A model generated the notes under the pieces. The model worked only from the letters and a program-made list of their open reading frames with translations. It had not been told where the DNA came from and searched no databases. From Coriobacteriales bacterium (GTDB taxonomy: Bacteria > Actinomycetota > Coriobacteriia > Coriobacteriales > UBA8131), in the NCBI GenBank assembly GCA_031268525.1, contig JAIRXA010000113.1:1-12039 (forward strand): a DNA stretch of 12,039 bases, read 5' to 3'. This document shows positions 5,991 through 12,039 of this stretch, piece by piece. Every line of letters begins with the position of its first letter. The stretch's first letter is position 1. Made by a program: the position numbers and the translations under genes.

Positions 5991-8651
5991 TTAAGAGAAA
6001 TACTGAGTCAGTTGAGACCGTGAATGTACGCCGAATTTAGCGTATATGTTGGCGATGTGCCGGCGCACCGTCTCCTTTGAGATTATCAGACGTTCGGCGA
6101 TATCGACCGGCCTATAGCCGGATATCAGAAGATAAACCACATCATTCTCACGCGCGGTGAGCGCAATGTGTTCAACCGTATGAGCTGAGCTGGAGCCGCC
6201 GTCGGCCATCAATGATAGCTGGCTGAACACCGCCTGTGTGAAATCACTGGCTTGCGTCGTGTTTATCAAGCGACTCATGATTGGCAACAGGTCACGATAC
6301 TCGTTCACGAACATCTGAAGTATCTGTTCGTGTTCGGCCTGTTGCAGTGCGATGCTCAGCGCCGTTTCTGCTTCCTGGGTATTTCCTGCCCGCTCCTCAT
6401 AGATACTCAACAACAGATAGGCATAGACCCAGTTGAGACAATCATCCCGTACAACAGACGCTGCCAATTCGCGCATCTCGTTCAGGCGCTCCAGTTGTCC
6501 ATGGGCTAAAGCATGCGCTAAATCCAGACGCCTCCAAAATAAGGTCCCGCCATAGATCTCATGCGTCTGTGCTATAAATACAGCAAAGTCAAAATCTCCG
6601 CCCTTGTCGATCTCAAGAATCATACTCAGCGGTAAAGTCATCATCAAAAGGCCATAGGAAGAGGTCCTGGCGGAGAGTTGCAGTCTGTCTAAAGCCTCTG
6701 TTGTGCGCCCACGTGAAAAACAGAATAGTGCACCAAAGGCATAGGCGGCAGACAAGTCTCGTGAGGCAAAGCCTTCTTTGGAAACGTCCTGGTACATCTT
6801 TCGATGCAACTCGGCTTCTCCCAGGGCACCGTGATAGTAGGCAGCGTTCGTGCGAGCAAGGTAGAGATTCATGGAGGTCGGACGCATGGGGTTTATGATG
6901 TGCCCGGTCTGGAGCGCTTTTTCTGCGTAGGCCGCTGCGCTTCGGAAGTTTCCCAGCTGTCCTTCCGCTGCGGCCAAAAATGCATTGTAGTTTGCAATAT
7001 AGCCCTGTCGCCCATGTGCAAGAACTTGCGGCAGATGTTTTATCAGAGCATCGCGATAGCTCAGGAAATCGAGGATATAGGCACCGACATGAATTGCCTG
7101 AATAGCAGATATGCGCAGGAAATAATCCTCAGGTGGAAGCAGTTCAAGTGCGCTTTGAGCATCCAGGCGCCCCTGACTATAGTTGCCTTTGAGCATTTCG
7201 AACTGGGCCTTCAGGGCGAAAGATTCGGCATAGAAATCCTGGGAGGGGTTGACAAAATGCGCGTGAGCCACCTCCGCGCAGAGAGAACTGAGCGCGGCAT
7301 CCTCCGAAAGCACCGCCGCTACAGACAGGAGGCTACATATCTTTGGATTCGCCAACAGCAATTCGTCGGGTAGCATACGACCCCAGGAGTAGAACATGAA
7401 AATCCGATCATCCATGAACATCGAACGCCAATGGGTGAGCATCAGGTTGATGATTCGCTCATAATCGTTGATCCGTCGGGCACACTGTGCAGCCTGGTTA
7501 TTATTGCCTTTACGCTCGTACCACAGGGTGGCGCGCTTGAGTACCTCATCGATATTCAAGCCCCTCGAGCGTTGGGCCCCTTGGCGCAATACGGCCAGAA
7601 AGAACGGTTGATAGCGATACCAGATTACCCCGTGGCTTCGGGGCACCTCCTCAAGAAAGACCTTTGAAGTAAGGAGCCGATCGAAGGCCTGTGTCACGGT
7701 AGCGCGATCAAGGCCAGTGATATCTTCGGCGAGTTCAGTGCAGAAGATGTCGAGCAGAGCAGTTGTAAACACCACACGCTGTTCATCTGGAGGCATCTGT
7801 TGGAAAACCTCTTCCAACAGATAGGTTGATACAAGGATTAACAGCTCGGGAGGCAGTTCAATGTCTGTTGAAATCTGGGAGGCGCTCAAGGAACCGGAGT
7901 CTGGCAGAGGGGCTGACGTGATGCGATCTTGCCGGGACGGCGGGGCAATGACAGATGAAAGACGAGTCGCAGCAACAGTGCCATTCCCGTCGAAAGCATC
8001 AAATAGTCGGATAGCGGCTGGCCAACCATGTGTTACATCACATATCTTCTGGGCTTTTGCCAGCGAGAGCTTGTGATGGTTGAGAGCAAAGAGCGCCTGC
8101 GCTTCCTGCGCCGTGAAACTCAGGTCCTGGTCGGTTATCAGACTTATTCTGTCCTCCATGAGCATCTGAGTCAGGCCCAGATGAAGCGGTAGGCGAGAGG
8201 CCAAGATCAGGTGCAGAGACCGCGGCGCATGGGCGATGAAATACCTGAGGAACTGGCAGGCATCGCTGCCCTCACTGATAATATGAGCATTATCTATTAC
8301 GAGTAATTTTGCAACTGTCTGTGATTCCAGGGCGAACAGGATTGCATCGATATCTGGCAGCTGTTCATCGAACAATGTCTGAGACAGGTAGGAGCAGAAA
8401 CGCCCGATGTCGATATCGGCGTCATCGAGGGTGAGCCAGGATACCTGTCGTGTAGTGCTCAACCGTCGCTGACGCATCACCCATTGAGCGAGCATTGCTG
8501 TTTTTCCAAAACCGGCAGGTGCAATGACCAGAGTAAGCTGCGCGGCACTTGTCGACTTGTTGAGCAGTGCCTCCAAATGCGACCGCTGCAACAAGGTGCC
8601 TGCGAATGCAGGCGGCTCAGTCTTACTTTTGAGGAGATGTATCTTTTGCAC
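5991..8651 (-). CDS. Large ATP-binding LuxR-family regulator (LAL/MalT type)
   Basis: This 886-residue cytoplasmic transcription regulator is close to the 901 residues of MalT. The N-terminal STAND-type NTPase shows Walker A APAGFGKT (44-51), Walker B KLLVIDNAH (115-123, D120) and a sensor-like ILASR (149-153). A long helical, TPR-like middle region follows, rich in YAxKAL and AYAFGAL-type pairs, which in this family senses an inducer. The C-terminal LuxR/NarL helix-turn-helix occupies about 827-886 (LTARENDVVYLL, then SKETVRRHIANIYAKFGV). A Ser/Pro-rich loop around 236-266 looks like a flexible insert. The start is a GTG with no convincing ribosome site, 23 bases after the paaK stop, so it may be translated from the paaK transcript. 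It most plausibly activates the reductase genes through the repeat array just past its own stop. The inducer is unknown. Confidence 0.9.
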   Translation of the reverse strand: MQKIHLLKSKTEPPAFAGTLLQRSHLEALLNKSTSAAQLTLVIAPAGFGKTAMLAQWVMRQRRLSTTRQVSWLTLDDADIDIGRFCSYLSQTLFDEQLPDIDAILFALESQTVAKLLVIDNAHIISEGSDACQFLRYFIAHAPRSLHLILASRLPLHLGLTQMLMEDRISLITDQDLSFTAQEAQALFALNHHKLSLAKAQKICDVTHGWPAAIRLFDAFDGNGTVAATRLSSVIAPPSRQDRITSAPLPDSGSLSASQISTDIELPPELLILVSTYLLEEVFQQMPPDEQRVVFTTALLDIFCTELAEDITGLDRATVTQAFDRLLTSKVFLEEVPRSHGVIWYRYQPFFLAVLRQGAQRSRGLNIDEVLKRATLWYERKGNNNQAAQCARRINDYERIINLMLTHWRSMFMDDRIFMFYSWGRMLPDELLLANPKICSLLSVAAVLSEDAALSSLCAEVAHAHFVNPSQDFYAESFALKAQFEMLKGNYSQGRLDAQSALELLPPEDYFLRISAIQAIHVGAYILDFLSYRDALIKHLPQVLAHGRQGYIANYNAFLAAAEGQLGNFRSAAAYAEKALQTGHIINPMRPTSMNLYLARTNAAYYHGALGEAELHRKMYQDVSKEGFASRDLSAAYAFGALFCFSRGRTTEALDRLQLSARTSSYGLLMMTLPLSMILEIDKGGDFDFAVFIAQTHEIYGGTLFWRRLDLAHALAHGQLERLNEMRELAASVVRDDCLNWVYAYLLLSIYEERAGNTQEAETALSIALQQAEHEQILQMFVNEYRDLLPIMSRLINTTQASDFTQAVFSQLSLMADGGSSSAHTVEHIALTARENDVVYLLISGYRPVDIAERLIISKETVRRHIANIYAKFGVHSRSQLTQYFS

Positions 8652-8674
8652 GACAGACAGAGCGTCCCTCGCTT

Positions 8675-9910
8675 CTAGTAGCGGTTATCAAAAATGCGCT
8701 GGGTCTTTTTCTCGCTGCGCGGAAGGTCGCCGATGCCAACGGCTTTGGGCACGATACTCAGGGAGAGCTTGGCCTTGATGATGCCCTGCAGCTCACGCTC
8801 GACCTGATGCCGCGCCGCTTCGGGCGCATCGGTCTCAAAAAACACCGTCATGATGTCTTTACCATTGAGGTGGTCGATCATGACCTGATACTCGCTGGAA
8901 GCGCCTGCGGTGGCTGCCAGTCCTTCTTCGATATGCGCGGGAAAGAGGTTGATGCCCTTGACTTTGACCATGTCGTCGGAACGTCCGATCAACGTCTCGA
9001 TGCGCGGAAACGGGCTGCCGCAGGGGCAGGGCTCTGGCACAAAACGCGTCAGGTCGTGAGTGCGGTAGCGCACCAGCGGCGCGCCCTCCTTGCGCAACGT
9101 GGTAATGACCAGTTCGCCGGATTCGCCATCGGGCACAACCGCACCCGTTGTTGGATCGATGATCTCAAAATAGCAGTAGTCGTCCCAGAGATGCATTGCC
9201 GAGGAAGCCTCGCAGTTGATGCCGATTCCCGGGCCGTAGATCTCCGTCAGGCCATAGATATCGTGTAGCTCCACGCCGAGTTCATTGGCGATGCGGTTGC
9301 GCATCCGCTCGCCCCAACGCTCCGAGCCGATGACCCCTTTACGAAGCTTGATTTTCTCGCCGATGCCCTTTTCAGCGATGGTTTCGGCAAGCAGTAGGGC
9401 ATAGGAGGAGGTCGCGCCGATGACCGTTGAGCCGAGGTCGATCATCATCTGCAGCTGCTTGTCGGTGTTGCCCGGACCCATGGGGATCGCCATCGCGCCC
9501 AGCAGCTCGGCTCCGAGCTGGAAACCGATGCCCGCCGTCCACAGGCCGTAACCCGGTGTGATGTGGATACGATCATGTTTGGTGATGCCCGCCATCTCAT
9601 AGCAGCGCGCGAACATGACGGCCCAATCGTGCACGTCGCGAGCCGTGTAGGGGATGATCACCGGGGTTCCCGTGGTGCCGCTTGAGGAGTGGATACGCAC
9701 GATATCCTCATTGGGAACGGCAGCAAGACCCAGCGGATAGGCGTCACGCAGATCGTCTTTGGTCGTGAACGGCAGGCGCTCGAAGGCCGCCTGAGTTGTG
9801 ACGTCAGTGACTTCGATATCCGCGAATCGCTGTGCATAGAAAGGGCTTTTTGCCTTGATGTCTGCCAGCACTGTGGGCAGCGCCTCGATCGTTTCCGGCC
9901 TCATCTCCAT
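8675..9910 (-). CDS. paaK: Phenylacetate-CoA ligase, AMP-forming (PaaK family)
   Basis: This 411-residue adenylate-forming enzyme joins aryl-acetate and CoA at the cost of ATP going to AMP. Visible motifs are the phosphate loop SSSGTTGTP (75-83), YGLTE (219-223), YRTHD (282-286), a CPCG pair (295-298), the hinge GRSDDMVKVKG (309-319) and the C-terminal lysine motif PRSEKKTQR (397-405). The length is a little under the 430-440 of aerobic PaaK, which fits the shorter version found beside IOR genes in anaerobes. AGGAG lies ten bases before the ATG at 9910, supporting that start; it overlaps the iorB stop by ten bases. Beside IorAB, a role with phenylacetate, 4-hydroxyphenylacetate or indoleacetate is likely. 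Running in reverse to release aryl-acetate is also conceivable. The exact acid cannot be read from the sequence. Confidence 0.92.
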   Translation of the reverse strand: MEMRPETIEALPTVLADIKAKSPFYAQRFADIEVTDVTTQAAFERLPFTTKDDLRDAYPLGLAAVPNEDIVRIHSSSGTTGTPVIIPYTARDVHDWAVMFARCYEMAGITKHDRIHITPGYGLWTAGIGFQLGAELLGAMAIPMGPGNTDKQLQMMIDLGSTVIGATSSYALLLAETIAEKGIGEKIKLRKGVIGSERWGERMRNRIANELGVELHDIYGLTEIYGPGIGINCEASSAMHLWDDYCYFEIIDPTTGAVVPDGESGELVITTLRKEGAPLVRYRTHDLTRFVPEPCPCGSPFPRIETLIGRSDDMVKVKGINLFPAHIEEGLAATAGASSEYQVMIDHLNGKDIMTVFFETDAPEAARHQVERELQGIIKAKLSLSIVPKAVGIGDLPRSEKKTQRIFDNRY

Positions 9911-10758
9911 GTCTGTTCAACTCCTGCCTTGAGCGCCTGATGGTTAAGAGAGCGGTACTGCGGTTTGACGAGCCTGTCCAGCGCTGTGGTCAGTGCTGCG
10001 AGATCGAGCAGCGGTGGGTTCGTGGAGAGCATCGCGCCGATCAGGGCCACATTGAGGATGCGCGTTGAGCCCAGACGAGCGCAGAGGGTATCGCCATCGA
10101 CTTCGACAAGGACGCCAATGCGTCCGTTGGCCGCCTGAGCACGGAGCTGATCGAGGGGGAGGGGATTGGGGTTGGAGTTGGAGAGGGTGCTGGGGTTGGT
10201 TGCGGTGAGGTTCGTGCTGGAGTCGGGGAGGGGGTTGGGGTTGGTTGCGAGTACGGTGGTCGCGGCTGGGGTGAGTGCGGCTCTGGTCTGCGCATGCCGA
10301 GCCAGCTGAGGCGGATCGATGGGGTGTATGGCTGTGATCACCGTGCCGCCGATCTTGAGATAGGGTAGCGCACGGAGAGTCTCGGTCGGCTCAAAACCGA
10401 TGAGGATATCACAGCCGCCCTGATTGATCAGCGGACTGACAGAGGGACCGATGCGCACATGGCCAAAGACGCTGCCGCCGCGCTGCGCCATGCCGATGGT
10501 CTCGGCGGTACGTACCGGCAGACCCTTGAGCAGTGCTGCCTGAGCCAACAGCTTTGAGGCAAGCACGGTTCCCTGTCCACCGACACCGGCTACGAGGATG
10601 TTCAGACTGGGACTTGTTGGGGGTGTGCTGTTCGGATTGGAGCTTATTGGGGGCGCCGCGGGCATTTCGGAGGTCGTGGGAGTTAGGGGCGCCGCGGGCA
10701 TTTCGGAGGTCGTGGGGGCTGTTGATGTCATGGGAACCTCGGGCGTAAGACTACTCAT
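9901..10758 (-). CDS. iorB: Indolepyruvate:ferredoxin oxidoreductase subunit beta (IorB)
   Basis: This 285-residue protein is the small subunit of the enzyme that oxidatively decarboxylates aryl pyruvates to aryl-acetyl-CoA and reduces ferredoxin in the cytoplasm. The 2-oxoacid oxidoreductase gamma domain begins at residue 53 with NILVAGVGGQGTVLASKLLA and continues with ETIGMAQRGGSVFGHVRIG and NQGGCDILIGFEP. Two features are unusual. Residues 1-51 are a Pro/Thr/Ser/Ala-rich extension with a duplicated PTTSEMPAAP, whereas IorB normally begins just before the NILVAGVGGQG block. Residues about 165-202 are an Asn/Pro/Ser/Thr insert with two NPNPLP units inside the gamma domain. The ATG forms an ATGA overlap with the iorA stop, which supports translation of the extension. 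The core motifs look intact. Confidence 0.92.
   Translation of the reverse strand: MSSLTPEVPMTSTAPTTSEMPAAPLTPTTSEMPAAPPISSNPNSTPPTSPSLNILVAGVGGQGTVLASKLLAQAALLKGLPVRTAETIGMAQRGGSVFGHVRIGPSVSPLINQGGCDILIGFEPTETLRALPYLKIGGTVITAIHPIDPPQLARHAQTRAALTPAATTVLATNPNPLPDSSTNLTATNPSTLSNSNPNPLPLDQLRAQAANGRIGVLVEVDGDTLCARLGSTRILNVALIGAMLSTNPPLLDLAALTTALDRLVKPQYRSLNHQALKAGVEQTWR
10153..10266. repeat. G-tract repeats encoding the Asn/Pro-rich insert of IorB
   Basis: Two related plus-strand blocks, one beginning GGGGGAGGGGATTGGGG (10155-10171) and one GGGGAGGGGGTTGGGG (10225-10240), encode the paired NPNPLP units. Each has three G-runs with short loops followed by TTGG, close to a G-quadruplex pattern on the template strand. 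The insert is in frame, so it looks like a tolerated expansion. Confidence 0.55.
10650..10716. repeat. 31-bp perfect tandem duplication in the 5' end of iorB
   Basis: Positions 10650-10680 and 10686-10716 are identical over 31 bases, with a 36-base period. The period is exactly 12 codons, so the duplicated PTTSEMPAAP stays in frame. This is a recent-looking slippage or duplication product in the N-terminal extension of IorB and could vary in copy number between strains. Confidence 0.9.
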
Positions 10759-12039
10759 CGAGGATCACCCGCTGATGCAGAGGAAGAGCGCAGGGCGTCG
10801 AAGGGGCAGACATGAGTGCACAGGTTGCAACCGGTACAGAGGCCAGTTTCGATGACGATGCGCCCGTCGCGGGCAGTCAGTGCCGGACAGCCGAGTTGGT
10901 TTGTGCAGATAGAGCACATCGTGCAGGTACTTTCGTCGCAGGTGGGAGGTGTGGCAGGCTTGGTCAAGGTGATGCAGGGCGCCCGGAAAACGACGGCGCT
11001 GACCTGAGAGTATTCGATGGCTGTTCTGGCAGTGGCGATGGCCTGCTCAAAGTCAAAGGGGTCGCAGACGGCGACCTGCTGTACACCGCATGCTCGTAGG
11101 ATGGCAGGGATCGAAAGAGCAGCAGCCGCATCCGTGGGCGAGGCGTCGTAGCTCATGCGCACACCGGTTCCCGGGTGCTGCTGAGCCCCCGTCATGGCCG
11201 TGGTGGCGTTATCCAGAACGAACAGAGTCACATCCGCATGGTTATATACCGCGTTGATTACGCCGCTGATACCACTTGCGAAGAAGGTCGAATCGCCCAC
11301 AAAACCCAGATGTTTGATCTCAGGATCGACCCAGCTCATCCCCTGCGGCACGGTAAAGCCAGCTCCCATGCAGACGCAGGTGTCGACGGTGTCCAGCGGC
11401 CAGGCATTGCCCAGAGTGTAGCAGCCGATGTCTCCGCCCCAGGTGGCGGCCTGTTTACCGAGTGCGCGTTTGACGGCCAGAAAGCTGGCGCGATGGGGAC
11501 AACCGGCGCAGAGCACCGGTGGTCGAGCCGGGAGGGTCGATGGAGTGGATGAGGCTGGGACGGCCGGGGTCGATGGAGTGGACGGGGCCGATGGAGCAGC
11601 CGAGGCCGTCGGAGTAGACGGGGCTGGTGGCGTAGACGGAGTGGTCGGAGTGGCCGAGACGAAGGTGGTGGTCAGAGTGGACAAGGCCGACGGGCCGGGC
11701 GAGGTGAACGCGATGGCCGAGTCGCCCCCGCCTGTCTCACGCAGAAAAGCAGTCAACTGCCGCGAGATGATGTCGATGGAGTTTTCGCCTGCAGCCGAGG
11801 TATTGTGCGTGAGCTTACCGCTGATTTCGACCGGGAATTTGCGTGCGCCACACAGACGCAGCAGTTCGCGCTCGACGACCGGCTCCAGTTCCTCAAAGAC
11901 AAGCAGGTGTTCGAGTCCGCCCAACATGCTTGTTGCGAAGTCGTCGGGGAAGGGATAGGCGGTGGCGATGCGCGCAAGGCGCAGGTCAGGAAGGAGGGGC
12001 GCCCCGTCAGCTGCAGACCCCCAAGACGCGAGGGCATCA
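10755..12039 (-). CDS. iorA: Indolepyruvate:ferredoxin oxidoreductase subunit alpha (IorA), 5' end beyond the window
   Basis: About 428 C-terminal codons are visible; the frame stays open to the right edge, upstream of the first visible ATG at 11927, so the gene starts outside the window. The family is normally around 600 residues or more. The segment begins in the central domain (LARIATAYPFPDDF, then LLVFEELEPVVERE). The thiamine-diphosphate domain shows LCAGCPHRASF, GGDIGCYTLG, the GDSTFF...VLDN magnesium/TPP motif and TGAQQHPGTG. Two C-terminal [4Fe-4S] motifs follow: CX4CX2CX2CX5CP and CTGCNLCTHVCP. The enzyme turns indole-, phenyl- or hydroxyphenyl-pyruvate into the aryl-acetyl-CoA and passes electrons to ferredoxin; it is oxygen-sensitive. 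A Pro/Thr/Ser/Ala linker of about 60 residues between the central and TPP domains is unusually long. iorB follows with an ATGA overlap. Confidence 0.95.
   Translation of the reverse strand, partial: DALASWGSAADGAPLLPDLRLARIATAYPFPDDFATSMLGGLEHLLVFEELEPVVERELLRLCGARKFPVEISGKLTHNTSAAGENSIDIISRQLTAFLRETGGGDSAIAFTSPGPSALSTLTTTFVSATPTTPSTPPAPSTPTASAAPSAPSTPSTPAVPASSTPSTLPARPPVLCAGCPHRASFLAVKRALGKQAATWGGDIGCYTLGNAWPLDTVDTCVCMGAGFTVPQGMSWVDPEIKHLGFVGDSTFFASGISGVINAVYNHADVTLFVLDNATTAMTGAQQHPGTGVRMSYDASPTDAAAALSIPAILRACGVQQVAVCDPFDFEQAIATARTAIEYSQVSAVVFRAPCITLTKPATPPTCDESTCTMCSICTNQLGCPALTARDGRIVIETGLCTGCNLCTHVCPFDALRSSSASAGDPR
11520..11702. repeat. Repetitive DNA encoding the Pro/Thr/Ser/Ala linker of IorA
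   Basis: The linker DNA is built from degenerate GGAGT/GGCCG-like units on the plus strand. The clearest copy is a 16-base identity, 11534-11549 and 11567-11582, with a 33-base (11-codon) period encoding repeated STPST units. It lies between two folded domains, so it probably forms an extended flexible tether. Confidence 0.7.

Noticed and set aside
10153..10266. Frameshift or pseudogenisation of iorB at the low-complexity insert
   Set aside because: The frame is continuous through the insert and the C-terminal part of the gamma domain resumes in the same frame.
11428..11958. Plus-strand frame rich in Gly-Val-Asp repeats, collagen-like
   Set aside because: It is the antisense shadow of the IorA linker and TPP domain; the minus-strand frame has clear conserved motifs.

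Overview
All recognisable genes in this window lie on the minus strand, so the window reads right to left as one long, tightly packed gene train. The lineage cannot be proven from sequence alone. A respiratory molybdenum enzyme with its own TorD chaperone, a very large LuxR-type regulator and oxygen-sensitive 2-oxoacid:ferredoxin chemistry suggest an anaerobe. GTG starts, moderately GC-rich coding DNA and the combination of gene types make an actinobacterium of the class Coriobacteriia (Eggerthella-like) my best guess.

Right-hand module (about 8675-12039): indolepyruvate:ferredoxin oxidoreductase subunits IorA (its 5' end lies outside the window) and IorB, then a phenylacetate-CoA ligase (PaaK). 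Starts overlap stops by 4 and 10 bases, so this is one transcription unit. The expected chemistry is oxidation of aryl pyruvates from aromatic amino acids to aryl-acetyl-CoA plus reduced ferredoxin, with PaaK linking the free aryl-acetate and its CoA ester. IorA and IorB carry unusual Pro/Thr/Ser/Asn-rich inserts encoded by small tandem DNA repeats.

Middle (5856-8651): an 886-residue MalT/LAL-type LuxR regulator starts 23 bases after paaK. Between its stop and the next gene lies the only sizeable, AT-rich intergenic gap, about 135 bases. It holds four same-orientation copies of TGATGTA(G/T), with starts 21, 12 and 21 bases apart. I read this as an operator array controlling the genes to its left, with the adjacent regulator as the obvious candidate binder.

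Left-hand module (1-5855): a Tat-exported bis-MGD molybdopterin oxidoreductase, a four-cluster ferredoxin subunit and an NrfD/PsrC-type ten-helix membrane subunit form a standard three-subunit respiratory reductase. They are followed by a small two-helix protein with a duplicated, non-canonical Cys/Cys-His motif, a four-helix His-rich cytochrome-b-like protein (DUF4405 type) and a TorD-family chaperone that runs off the left edge. The substrate of the reductase cannot be read from the sequence.

Inference: the regulator sits between an aromatic acid/2-oxoacid module that makes low-potential electrons and a respiratory module that could use electrons, and may couple them. No RNA genes, insertion sequences, CRISPR arrays or phage genes were seen. 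No stretch over 300 bases lacks a gene; the longest gaps are 5856-5990 and 1329-1470.
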